From an uncultured Lachnospiraceae bacterium (GTDB lineage Bacteria > Bacillota > Clostridia > Lachnospirales > Lachnospiraceae), in assembly GCA_910577115.1 (NCBI GenBank), contig CAJTMC010000016.1, forward strand, positions 1-64,000: a stretch of 64,000 nt of DNA, written 5' to 3'. The first letter of the stretch is position 1. Each line of letters starts with the position of its first letter. The notes below the pieces were generated by a model. That model did no database searches, was not told where the DNA came from, and saw nothing but the letters and a program-made list of their open reading frames with translations. The translations under genes were made by a program, and so were the position numbers. This document shows, in pieces, positions 26,331 to 34,558 of this stretch.

Positions 26331-26430
26331 ATACAATAGATGAATCATTCGCTTTGTTATTATGTAATGAGATTTAATGAAAAATACGAGAACACCGATT
26401 AAGGTACAGTGGTGTGTGAGGAGGACATTT

Positions 26431-29400
26431 ATGTATCATTGTCATGTATGTTTTTATTTTATCGGAAATCAGAGCCAGTTGTTTAACACTGTCAAAAGCA
26501 TGCCTGCACTTGCTTCCTTTGATTATGAATTTATGGAAAGCAAATGTATAAATGAGGAGTTGGCGGCAAAGGCTGATGTAATTTTGGCGGACTTAAGCGG
26601 GCTGGATGCGCCAAAGGAAGTCGATGATTTGGTTTCATGGAAAAAGCAGGGGGCTGACTTGATACTGCTGGCGGAACAAGAACAGTTCGATGACATGGCA
26701 GACTGCCTAAATGAGGTTACGGATATTTGGACGCTGCCAATGAGTGATGCCGCGCTGCGATTTCATTTTTTGCGGTGGCAGCAGTCTTATAAGATGCAAA
26801 AGGATTTTTGGCAGACCAGCCAGTATTTGGAGAGCACAATCAACAGCGTCCCAAATCTGATTTGGTATAAGGACAAAAACGGTATTCATGAAAAAGTGAA
26901 TGACAGCTTTTGCAAATCGGTCAACAAAACCAAAGAGCAGGTGCAAGGGCGCGGGCATGCATACATTTGGGATGTGGAACAGGACGATCCCGCCTGTATC
27001 GAATCAGAACGGATTGTTATGGAACAGAGACAAACCCGTGTTTCCGAGGAAACGATTCAAACCGGAGATGGAACAAGAGTTCTTACTACATATAAATCCC
27101 CGTTGTATGATTTGGACGGCAGCGTTATGGGTACTGTGGGTGTGGGGATTGACGTAACAAATGAGCGTGCCTATGCAGAGGAGATTGTCAAAAAAAATCA
27201 AACACTCGAGATGCTTTTTACAACGATGGATTGCGGTGTCATATGCCATACAGTGGACGGCTCGCGGATTATCAGCGTTAATCGCGCGGCTCTGAATATT
27301 TTGGGATATCAATCGGTGGCAGAGTTAAAAAGAAGCGGTTTTTTTAATGTGTCGCCTTCTGTGGTGGATGAAGACAGGCAAAAGCTTCAGGACTGCATTC
27401 AATCACTTAAGGATGTGGGTGACAGCGTCAGTCTGGAGTACCGCGTTCGTCATGTCGATGGAGAAATTGTTTATGTATTGGGCAGCTTTAAGCTTGTGGA
27501 GGAAGAGGGGGAACTGTGCTACCAGCGTTTCCTTTTAGACCGCACAGCACAAAAGCTGCAGGAAGAGGAAGAACGGCTGCGGGATAAGCGCGAGCATATG
27601 GAGTTGATTCAGGCGCTTAGTATAGACTATAATCTTGTGTGCTACTTTGACTTGGAAACCGGAATGGGCAAGGCGCTTCGAATTGGCGAATGCAAAAATA
27701 ATATACTTGAACCGATTTTTTCCGGCGAACTGTCTTTGGAGGAATGCATGGAGCGCTATATTAATGCAGGCATTCATGACGAGGATAAAGAGATGATGCG
27801 CTGTGCTGTTTCCTGCGAGCAAATCAAAAAAGAACTTTTGGAAAAGCCGGTTTGCTGTACGAATTTTCGCATTACCTGCTGCGGGGAACTGCGGTATTTT
27901 CAGATGAAAATCGTGCGTGCAGGAGACTGGGGTAAGAGTCATGGCGTCGTATTAGGTTTTCGAAGCGTAGACGAAGAAACACGCAGTGAGAGGGAGAAAA
28001 AGGCTTTGCTGGAGAATGCGCTTTCGCAGGCAAATCGTGCAAATAAGGCAAAGAGCATATTCCTTTCTAACATGTCTCACGATATTCGTACGCCGATGAA
28101 TGCCATTATCGGCTTTACTGCGTTGGCGATGACGCATTCGGATCATAAGGATCAGGTGGAAGAATATCTCAAAAAAATTATGACGTCAGGTAATCACCTC
28201 CTGAGCCTGATTAATGATGTTTTGGATATGAGCCATATTGAGAGCGGAAAGATTCATTTGGAGGAAGAACCTTGCAGTCTGCCGGATATTATGCACGAGC
28301 TGCGCAATATTATTCAGGCGGATATTCATGCGAAACAGCTCGATTTATATATGGATGCCGTTGATATCCACAACGAGGAAATCTGCTGTGACAGGCTGCG
28401 CCTGAATCAGGTGTTTTTGAATCTGCTGAGTAATGCCGTAAAATATACAGGAGCGGGCGGCATGGTTAGCATGAAAGTGATTGAAAGGGGCGGCGCTCCG
28501 GCTGGATATGCAAACTATGAGTTCCATATCAAGGATACCGGCATTGGTATGAGTGAGGAATTTGCAGCGCATATTTTTGAGCCTTTTGAGAGGGAGCGCA
28601 ATTCTACAATCAGCGGTATTCAGGGAACAGGACTTGGAATGGCAATTACTAAGAATATCGTGGATATGATGAACGGTATTATCGAGGTAAAGAGTAAGCA
28701 GGAGGTTGGAACGGAGTTCATCGTTTCACTTCCGCTGCGCCTGAATGGGGAAAAGAAGAAAGAGCAGCAGGCGATTCCGGAGTTGACCGGTTTACGCGCG
28801 TTGGTGGTAGATGATGATTTCAACACTTGCGATAATGTGTCTTGTATGCTCCAGGAGATTGGCATGCGGGCAGAGTGGACTTTGTCGGGAAAAGAAGCTG
28901 TTTTGCGTACACATCAGTCGGTGATGCGCGATGACCAGTATTCGGTATATATTATTGACTGGCTTTTGCCGGATATGAATGGTATTGAGGTGGCAAGAAG
29001 GATTCGACAGGAAACGGGAAAAGATGTGCCGATTATTGTTCTGACGGCGTATGACTGGGCTGATATTGAAGACGAGGCAAGAGAGGCAGGCGTGACTGCA
29101 TTTTGCAGTAAGCCGCTATTCTTCTCAGAGCTGCGCGGGTGCCTTTATTCTATCGTGAAATCAGACAACGAAAATCAGGAGAGCGATAAGGAAAAAGAAC
29201 CATTTCGTACCGGGCGTATTTTGCTTGCGGAAGATAACGAGCTAAATCAGGAAATTGCGGTTGCGATTTTGGAGGAAGCGGGATTTTCGGTAGAGGTTGC
29301 ACCAAACGGCCAGATTGCCGTAGATATGTTGAAGGCTTCCGAACCCGGATATTATCAGGTTGTTCTGATGGATGTCCAGATGCCTGTGATGAATGGATAT

Positions 29401-29592
29401 GAGGCGACGAGGGCAATCCGAAAGCTGGAAAATACGGTGCTTTCTTCCCTTCCTGTTTTGGCTATGACTGCCAATGCCTTTGAGGAGGATAAGCAGGAGG
29501 CATTAAGAAGCGGAATGGACGGACATATTGCGAAGCCGATTGATATGAAAATATTAATGGAAATGCTGGATGAGGTGCTTGGGAGAAGATAA
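26431..29592 (+). CDS. Hybrid sensor histidine kinase with two receiver domains
   Basis: 1053 residues, no membrane helix, so a cytoplasmic sensor. Order: N-terminal receiver-like segment (1-120), two PAS domains (about 130-255 and 260-385), a further sensor-like segment, HisKA with H550 in SNMSHDIRTPMNAI, HATPase (NLLSNAVKYTG, GTGLGMAI), receiver 1 with D843 (IIDWLLPDMNG) and receiver 2 with D981 (VLMDVQMPVMNG). Start ATG 26431 follows GAGGAGG; upstream ATG 26377 lacks a site. No output domain and no linked response gene. Confidence 0.9.
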   Translation: MYHCHVCFYFIGNQSQLFNTVKSMPALASFDYEFMESKCINEELAAKADVILADLSGLDAPKEVDDLVSWKKQGADLILLAEQEQFDDMADCLNEVTDIWTLPMSDAALRFHFLRWQQSYKMQKDFWQTSQYLESTINSVPNLIWYKDKNGIHEKVNDSFCKSVNKTKEQVQGRGHAYIWDVEQDDPACIESERIVMEQRQTRVSEETIQTGDGTRVLTTYKSPLYDLDGSVMGTVGVGIDVTNERAYAEEIVKKNQTLEMLFTTMDCGVICHTVDGSRIISVNRAALNILGYQSVAELKRSGFFNVSPSVVDEDRQKLQDCIQSLKDVGDSVSLEYRVRHVDGEIVYVLGSFKLVEEEGELCYQRFLLDRTAQKLQEEEERLRDKREHMELIQALSIDYNLVCYFDLETGMGKALRIGECKNNILEPIFSGELSLEECMERYINAGIHDEDKEMMRCAVSCEQIKKELLEKPVCCTNFRITCCGELRYFQMKIVRAGDWGKSHGVVLGFRSVDEETRSEREKKALLENALSQANRANKAKSIFLSNMSHDIRTPMNAIIGFTALAMTHSDHKDQVEEYLKKIMTSGNHLLSLINDVLDMSHIESGKIHLEEEPCSLPDIMHELRNIIQADIHAKQLDLYMDAVDIHNEEICCDRLRLNQVFLNLLSNAVKYTGAGGMVSMKVIERGGAPAGYANYEFHIKDTGIGMSEEFAAHIFEPFERERNSTISGIQGTGLGMAITKNIVDMMNGIIEVKSKQEVGTEFIVSLPLRLNGEKKKEQQAIPELTGLRALVVDDDFNTCDNVSCMLQEIGMRAEWTLSGKEAVLRTHQSVMRDDQYSVYIIDWLLPDMNGIEVARRIRQETGKDVPIIVLTAYDWADIEDEAREAGVTAFCSKPLFFSELRGCLYSIVKSDNENQESDKEKEPFRTGRILLAEDNELNQEIAVAILEEAGFSVEVAPNGQIAVDMLKASEPGYYQVVLMDVQMPVMNGYEATRAIRKLENTVLSSLPVLAMTANAFEEDKQEALRSGMDGHIAKPIDMKILMEMLDEVLGRR

Positions 29593-29614
29593 TTGCTCTA
29601 TGTGATATTATTTT

Positions 29615-30253
29615 ATGGAAAGGCAGATTAAGGGAATGAAGGTTTTAATGATGAATGGAAGCCCCCATGCGAATGGGAATACGGCAGCCGCATTGCATGA
29701 AATGGAGTGCATATTTCAGCAGGAGGAGATTGAAGTTGAAATGCTTCATATAGGAAATCAGGCTATTCGTGGCTGCATCGGCTGTGCGTCCTGCAAAAAA
29801 ACAGGAAAATGTGTTTTTGACGATATGGTCAATGAAGTTGCCAAAACATTTGAAGAATGCGACGGATTGGTGGTAGGAAGTCCTGTTTACTATGCGTCTG
29901 CAAATGCAACGCTGGTGGCATTTCTGACAAGACTGTTTTACAGCACCCCGTTTGACAAAACGATGAAGGTCGGTGCAGGCGTAGTAGCGGCTAGAAGGGG
30001 CGGTCTGTCCGCTACGTTTGACGAGCTCAATAAATTTTTTACAATATCGGGAATGCCGGTGGCTTCGGGGCAGTATTGGAATAGCATTCATGGGGCTGCG
30101 CCGGGAGAGGCGATGCAGGACGAGGAAGGCTTGCAGGGAATGAGAACACTTGCGAGAAATATGTCATTTTTAATGAAGAGCATAGCGTTGGGCAAGGAGC
30201 GTTACGGGATTCCGCAAAAAGAAGAATTTCACAGGACAAATTTTATTCGTTAA
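29615..30253 (+). CDS. NAD(P)H-dependent FMN reductase / flavodoxin-fold protein
   Basis: 212 residues. Flavodoxin-like fold with FMN loop MNGSPHANGNTAA, a CIGCASCKKTGKC cysteine motif seen in the iron-sulfur flavoprotein relatives, and the YYASANATLVAFLTR strand-loop. The ATG at 29636 is also possible; neither start has a strong ribosome site. Probably a quinone or FMN reductase. Confidence 0.85.
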   Translation: MERQIKGMKVLMMNGSPHANGNTAAALHEMECIFQQEEIEVEMLHIGNQAIRGCIGCASCKKTGKCVFDDMVNEVAKTFEECDGLVVGSPVYYASANATLVAFLTRLFYSTPFDKTMKVGAGVVAARRGGLSATFDELNKFFTISGMPVASGQYWNSIHGAAPGEAMQDEEGLQGMRTLARNMSFLMKSIALGKERYGIPQKEEFHRTNFIR

Positions 30254-30294
30254 ATATTTTGCAGTAAAGATACCGATACATGGAGGGAATACAT

Positions 30295-31857
30295 ATGGAT
30301 AGAAAGGAAAAGCTTTCCGCAGAAAAGGTGATTGTGATTGACTTTGGAGGTCAATACAATCAGTTGGTGGCAAGACGTGTCAGAGAGTGTAATGTTTATT
30401 GTGAAATATATTCATACAAAACAGATATTGAACAGATAAAAACAATGAATCCGAAGGGAATTATTCTTACAGGTGGTCCAAACAGCTGTTATGAGGAGAA
30501 GGCACCAACATATCAGAAAGAACTGTTTGCGTTAGGGATTCCGGTGTTAGGGCTTTGCTATGGTGCGCAGCTTATGATGCATGTGCTTGGCGGGAAAGTG
30601 GAAAAAGCGCCGGTGCGTGAGTATGGAAAGACGCAGGTGCATGTGGATTTGTCTTCACCGTTATTTGCCGATGTGGCAGAAACGACGACTTGCTGGATGA
30701 GTCATTTTGATTATATTTCGCAGGTTGCGGCAGGATTTCGGATAACTGCCCATACGGCAGACTGCCCGGTGGCGGCAGCGGAGTGTGCAGAGAAGAGGCT
30801 TTATGCGATTCAGTTTCATCCGGAGGTGCTTCACACGGTTGAGGGTACAAAAATGCTGTACAATTTTGTGCGTGGTGTCTGCGGGTGTACGGGAGCTTGG
30901 AGAATGGATTCTTTTGTGGAGGAGTCGGTAAAACAGATTCGAGAAAAGGTTGGCAGCGGTAAGGTTTTGCTTGCTTTGTCAGGTGGTGTGGATTCGTCGG
31001 TTGCGGCAGGGTTATTGTCGAGGGCGATTGGCAAGCAGCTTACCTGTGTTTTTGTGGACCACGGTCTGCTGCGAAAAGATGAAGGCAATGAGGTTGAGGC
31101 AGTATTTGGTCCAAATGGAGACTTTGACTTGAACTTTATCCGTGTCAACGCGCAGGAGCGGTATTATGCGAAGCTTGCCGGTGTGACGGAGCCGGAGACG
31201 AAGAGGAAAATTATCGGAGAAGAGTTTATCCGTGTGTTTGAGGAGGAGGCGAAGAAAATTGGCGCCGTGGATTTCCTGGCACAGGGAACGATTTATCCGG
31301 ATGTGGTGGAGAGCGGTCTTGGCGGGGAGTCGGCTGTAATCAAGTCGCACCATAATGTCGGCGGACTGCCGGATTATGTGGATTTTAAGGAGATTATTGA
31401 GCCGCTTCGGGATTTGTTTAAGGATGAGGTTCGCAAGGCGGGTTTGGAGCTTGGAATTCCGGAGAAATTGGTTTACAGACAGCCATTTCCGGGGCCGGGG
31501 CTTGGGATTCGGATTATTGGAGAAGTTACGGCCAAGAAGGTGCGGATTGTGCAGGAGGCAGATGCGATTTATCGTGAGGAGATTGCAAAGGCCGGATTGG
31601 ACAGGACGATTGGGCAGTATTTCGCGGCACTTACGAATATGCGGTCTGTGGGCGTTATGGGCGATGAGCGGACTTATGATTATGCGGTGGCGCTACGGGC
31701 GGTGAATACGGTTGACTTTATGACGGCGGAGAGCGCGGAGGTGCCTTGGGAGGTGCTGCAGGTGGTTATGAGTCGGATTATTAATGAGGTGCGCGGGGTT
31801 AATCGGGTGTTTTATGATTTGACTAGTAAGCCGCCGGGGACGATTGAGTTCGAGTAA
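30295..31857 (+). CDS. guaA: GMP synthase (glutamine-hydrolysing)
   Basis: 520 residues. Class I glutamine amidotransferase domain (LGLCYGAQLMM with the catalytic cysteine, FHPEV), PP-loop ATP pyrophosphatase (ALSGGVDSSV) and dimerisation domain ending in SKPPGTIEFE. Start ATG 30295 follows GGAGGG. Makes GMP from XMP. The 3' end of guaA is a known integration site for mobile elements, and a phage integrase gene lies about 500 bases downstream. Confidence 0.96.
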   Translation: MDRKEKLSAEKVIVIDFGGQYNQLVARRVRECNVYCEIYSYKTDIEQIKTMNPKGIILTGGPNSCYEEKAPTYQKELFALGIPVLGLCYGAQLMMHVLGGKVEKAPVREYGKTQVHVDLSSPLFADVAETTTCWMSHFDYISQVAAGFRITAHTADCPVAAAECAEKRLYAIQFHPEVLHTVEGTKMLYNFVRGVCGCTGAWRMDSFVEESVKQIREKVGSGKVLLALSGGVDSSVAAGLLSRAIGKQLTCVFVDHGLLRKDEGNEVEAVFGPNGDFDLNFIRVNAQERYYAKLAGVTEPETKRKIIGEEFIRVFEEEAKKIGAVDFLAQGTIYPDVVESGLGGESAVIKSHHNVGGLPDYVDFKEIIEPLRDLFKDEVRKAGLELGIPEKLVYRQPFPGPGLGIRIIGEVTAKKVRIVQEADAIYREEIAKAGLDRTIGQYFAALTNMRSVGVMGDERTYDYAVALRAVNTVDFMTAESAEVPWEVLQVVMSRIINEVRGVNRVFYDLTSKPPGTIEFE

Positions 31858-31866
31858 CGGAATTTT

Positions 31867-31909
31867 AGACCGAAAATCGCGTAAATTCAATACTTTTCGG
31901 TCTTTTATT
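31867..31909 (+). terminator. Intrinsic terminator of guaA
   Basis: AGACCGAAAA/TTTTCGGTCT, then TTTATTTTT. It begins 10 bases after the guaA stop. Confidence 0.8.
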
Positions 31910-31979
31910 TTTGCTCGTGAGATTGCCTTGAGATTGATTTAGAAACACTATCCATATATTCCATGAAAAGGAAAAAAGA

Positions 31980-32116
31980 TTGAAACTCCTGTCGAATTGT
32001 GGTAGTATTTCTTTGGGACTACTAGGATGGTAGGTGGTTAGCCCTCTCCGGAGGGACTGTGACCCTCCGTTTACATAGAAACCCGCAAGGGAATCTGGGA
32101 AAGGAGGGCTGAGCCA
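31980..32116 (+). promoter_or_regulatory. Promoter and structured leader of a type I toxin mRNA
   Basis: TTGAAA (31980), 17 bases, TAGTAT (32003) give a clear promoter. The leader has AGCCCTC near 32039 that can pair with GAGGGCT at 32104-32110, and CCCTCC near 32072 that can pair with GGAGGG. Both would hide the AAGGAGGG ribosome site. Such blocked full-length mRNAs are typical of type I toxins. Confidence 0.6.
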
Positions 32117-32215
32117 ATGGATATTTTAGGACTTATGGCAGTGTTAAGCTTCGGCTTGACCTGCTTCGGAATAGGATACTCTATCGGTAAAGATAGTAAC
32201 AAGACACAGAAATAG
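32117..32215 (+). CDS. Small hydrophobic peptide, probable type I toxin
   Basis: 32 residues: MDILGLMAVLSFGL, a hydrophobic helix, and polar tail SIGKDSNKTQK. It has its own promoter, structured leader and AAGGAGGG site. A convergent antisense RNA gene shares its terminator. Fits Fst/TxpA/holin-like toxins in size and layout; no sequence family is claimed. Confidence 0.65.
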   Translation: MDILGLMAVLSFGLTCFGIGYSIGKDSNKTQK

Positions 32216-32321
32216 CCGCCCTGTCTGCAAAACTGTGCGGCTATTTTAGCTAAACATATTGTGGCTAACCGTCTATCGGTAGCTCCTGTGGGGTACCTGT
32301 TACCAGCAGGTGCCCTTCTTT
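32211..32321 (-). ncRNA. Antisense antitoxin RNA, convergent to the 32117 toxin
   Basis: Minus-strand promoter TTGAAT (32351-32356), 17 bases, TATATT (32328-32333). Shared bidirectional terminator AATAGCCGC/GCGGCTATT (32211-32245). CTATCGGTA occurs both in the toxin frame (near 32191) and near 32272 on the plus strand, so the antisense RNA carries a stretch complementary to the toxin mRNA, as the direct repeats of par/Fst do. Confidence 0.55.
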
Positions 32322-32352
32322 ATATTCAATATACCATAAACCGCAAGGTGAT

Positions 32353-33462
32353 TCAAGTGCTTTCTTCTGTCGGCGGCATCCGGCGGAACTGGTTCAGCCT
32401 GTCGGCCAGCTTCTGGTCTTTGTCCGGATACAGGTGGGAATACGTATCAAGGGTTGTTTTTATTGATTCATGTCCTAAACGGTCCGCAATCTCCAACGGG
32501 GTAAAACCGAGCTCTATGAGCATACTTGCGTGGCTGTGCCGCAGGTCGTGTACCCTTATTGGCGGCAGTCCTGCTTTTTTAGAGGCATTCTTTATTTCTT
32601 TTTCTAAAGCAGATTTTGTGAAATAGAAAATCCGGTCTTCCCTGCTGATCCCGTAGAGCTTTGATATGTATTCATGAATATCATCATACAGGAAGTCGGG
32701 GAGAGAAATGCATCTCTTTGCTTTAGGTGTTTTCGGTTCCAATAGCAGTTCTTCCCCTTTTACCTTTGCATAATTCTTATTGATATCTACCCGCTTTGTA
32801 GGAAGAATGTCTGCCGGAGTGAGTGCAAGGAGTTCTCCGGAACGCATTCCGGTATAAAACAGCATATCGAAAGCCAGTTTCATGGATGATTTCTGAACGG
32901 CAGAGGAAAACTGTTCATACTGCTCCTGAGTCCATATATTCATTTGGTCAGCTTTGCTTTTTCCCATGCTGCCGGCAGCTTTACATGGATTAGATGGGAG
33001 GCGGTAATGCGCTACGGCGTAATTCATTATTGCAGAAAGCTGATTGTTGACGGTTTTCAGGTAGGTTTGAGAGAATGGTTTTCCGTCCGCATCCCGATGC
33101 GATAGCAGTTCATTCTGCCATTTGCGGATTTTTATTGTATCAATATCGCATACCCTCAGCCTGCCGAAATATGGGAGTAACTTGCCCTCAATGATAAAGC
33201 GCTTATTTTCCATAGTGGTAGGCTTCAGGCGGTGTTCCATATCCTCTAAGTAATTTTCGACAAGAGAAGAAAAGAGTATGTCGCTGGTATTGTTCTGCTG
33301 GTCCATGAATGACCGTTCATACTCTTTTGCCTCGCGCTGCGTTTTAAATCCTCTTTTACAGGTATGCCTGTTCTGACCGGTCCAGTCCGTATAATTAAAT
33401 GCAGCATACCACATTGTTTTTCCGTTTTTCAGGGTGTATTTGTATACTGGCAAGATAGGCAC
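32353..33462 (-). CDS. Phage integrase, tyrosine recombinase
   Basis: 369 residues. N-terminal AP2-like/arm-binding domain (WYAAFNYTDWTGQ), SAM-like core domain, catalytic domain with R in TGMRSGELLAL, HDLRHSHAS, GHESIKTTLDTYSH and the nucleophile tyrosine in that last motif. Integrates the element, apparently by the 3' end of guaA. It is transcribed toward guaA. Confidence 0.92.
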   Translation of the reverse strand: MPILPVYKYTLKNGKTMWYAAFNYTDWTGQNRHTCKRGFKTQREAKEYERSFMDQQNNTSDILFSSLVENYLEDMEHRLKPTTMENKRFIIEGKLLPYFGRLRVCDIDTIKIRKWQNELLSHRDADGKPFSQTYLKTVNNQLSAIMNYAVAHYRLPSNPCKAAGSMGKSKADQMNIWTQEQYEQFSSAVQKSSMKLAFDMLFYTGMRSGELLALTPADILPTKRVDINKNYAKVKGEELLLEPKTPKAKRCISLPDFLYDDIHEYISKLYGISREDRIFYFTKSALEKEIKNASKKAGLPPIRVHDLRHSHASMLIELGFTPLEIADRLGHESIKTTLDTYSHLYPDKDQKLADRLNQFRRMPPTEEST

Positions 33463-33505
33463 CTCCCTTAGTGGTTATTATAATAAGTTACTGTAATTTT
33501 TTGTG

Positions 33506-33652
33506 TTGAAAAGTTGCAATAATCTGTTATAATATACTTAACAGGACAGCCGGAAGGTGAGTGCAAGTCACCCGACTCGGCGAAGATTTATAACGAAACT
33601 ATTAAGAAATAGCCGTCTACTTTTTCAGGAGCAGGACGGCTATTTCTTATTT
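33506..33652 (+). ncRNA. Antisense RNA gene, convergent to holin-like toxin (copy 1)
   Basis: TTGAAA (33506-33511), 16 bases, TATAAT (33528-33533); start expected near 33540. It ends in hairpin AAGAAATAGCCGTC/GACGGCTATTTCTT (33604-33649), which overlaps the 3' end of the toxin gene on the other strand. Layout is that of RatA or SR4 type antitoxins. Confidence 0.6.
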
Positions 33653-33723
33653 TTCAGATTCAGAATGGCAACGATTAAAAGACCAATGGTCAATATAACC
33701 ATAAATTCCTCATATGTACTCAT
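33640..33723 (-). CDS. Putative holin-like toxin (type I TA)
   Basis: 27 residues, MSTYEEFMVILTIGLLIVAI then a lysine-rich tail. It fits the small holin-like toxin family (Hol_Tox) common in Firmicutes. Ribosome site GGCGGTGA. Its end overlaps the antisense RNA terminator. Confidence 0.7.
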   Translation of the reverse strand: MSTYEEFMVILTIGLLIVAILNLKNKK

Positions 33724-33809
33724 AATAATCACCGCCTTCCGCAGGATACTCGGAACGGGTGAGAGCACGTCCTCCGGCTGCCCGGTTAAGGACGTTATGA
33801 AATATTATA

Positions 33810-33945
33810 TTGAAAAGCTATTGTAATCTGCTATAATATACTTAACAGAACAGTTGGAAGATAGATTGAGCCTATCCGTCCCAGCGATATAAATATTAAG
33901 TAAACTGCCTACACCGTCAAAAGCAGGGTGGCTTGCTTATTTTTC
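33810..33945 (+). ncRNA. Antisense RNA gene (copy 2)
   Basis: TTGAAA (33810-33815), 16 bases, TATAAT (33832-33837), the same as copy 1. The transcript would run into GGCTTGCTTATTTTTCAG, homologous to the end of copy 1. The terminator stem is weaker. Confidence 0.5.
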
Positions 33946-33992
33946 AGACTCAGAATATTGACAATCAAAAGACTAACGGTCAGGATTATCAT
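33909..33992 (-). pseudogene. Decayed second copy of the holin-like toxin
   Basis: Frame reads MIILTVSLLIVNILSLKNKQ and runs on to 33909. It matches the middle of the copy 1 toxin, but MSTYEE and the leader are lost and the stop has shifted. Probably non-functional. Confidence 0.6.
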
Positions 33993-34068
33993 TAATTCCT
34001 GATTTTCAGAAACGCTTTTTGGTGTATAATAAATAAAAATGCATTTTCTGTAGAAAGGGGCGCATGGC

Positions 34069-34233
34069 ATGGATGAACATATGGAAACACTCCGGAAAAA
34101 TCTGCTCTCGGCTATTGATGCCTATATCGAGGGGGCATTTGAAAGGCATTATAAACAGGAGCAGGAAAGGCAGCATGCAGCATTTGAGGCATGGCATAAT
34201 GAAGTTATACGCAGTCGGCAAATAGAATCTTAG
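34069..34233 (+). CDS. Small phage protein, helical
   Basis: 54 residues: MDEHMETLRKNLLSAIDAYI, then EQERQHAAFEAWHNEV. AGAAAGGGG lies eight bases before the ATG and a TATAAT box at 34025. It is convergent with the next gene, overlapping by four bases. Function unknown. Confidence 0.55.
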   Translation: MDEHMETLRKNLLSAIDAYIEGAFERHYKQEQERQHAAFEAWHNEVIRSRQIES

Positions 34234-34448
34234 TTTTCTGAAATATCATCAAGTGCTTTTATTAGTTCTTGATGGTATTTTTCTAACATAAAGCGTGTTA
34301 CTTCTGTGGATGTGGTGACTATATCGTGAATTAATTCTAATTTTTCTTTGCTATAGGGAGCGTTATTTCTTGCAAGGGCATAATCTTCAACAGCCATGCG
34401 TTTTAATGTTTCTCTGTGGATTTTCTCAAAATCAATTTTAATATCCAT
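34230..34448 (-). CDS. Small helical phage protein
   Basis: 72 residues, acidic and helical (MDIKIDFEKIHRETLKRMA). ATG 34448 has AAGGCAGG upstream. The frame extends 12 codons further to an ATG (MSTYES) that comes from the holin-like toxin leader, so a leader copy seems to have been joined upstream. Function unknown. Confidence 0.55.
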   Translation of the reverse strand: MDIKIDFEKIHRETLKRMAVEDYALARNNAPYSKEKLELIHDIVTTSTEVTRFMLEKYHQELIKALDDISEN

Positions 34449-34484
34449 TTGGATACCTGCCTTTCTGCTTTCGTATGTACTCAT

Positions 34485-34545
34485 AATTTTCCCCCTTCCG
34501 CAAGACTCGGAACGGGTAACGCCGCCCTACCAGCCGCCTAGTGAA
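34485..34545 (-). repeat. Leader sequence shared with the holin-like toxin and the 34559 gene
   Basis: The minus strand carries ACCCGTTCCGAGT followed by GCGGAAGGGGGAAAATT and then ATGAGTACATA. Near-copies stand at about 33724-33780 and, weaker, at 35705-35737. Each precedes a minus-strand gene. Confidence 0.5.
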
Positions 34546-34558
34546 GTATACTATTTTA

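Noticed and set aside
31858..32353. tRNA gene as attachment site
   Set aside because: No cloverleaf was found between guaA and the integrase; the space holds a terminator and a type I toxin module.
33557..33826. Plus-strand frame of 89 codons
   Set aside because: It lies across the antisense RNA, the toxin on the other strand and its leader; composition and context favour the RNA/toxin reading.
34006..34221. Minus-strand frame of 71 codons
   Set aside because: Antisense to the plus-strand gene at 34069, which has a good ribosome site and promoter box.
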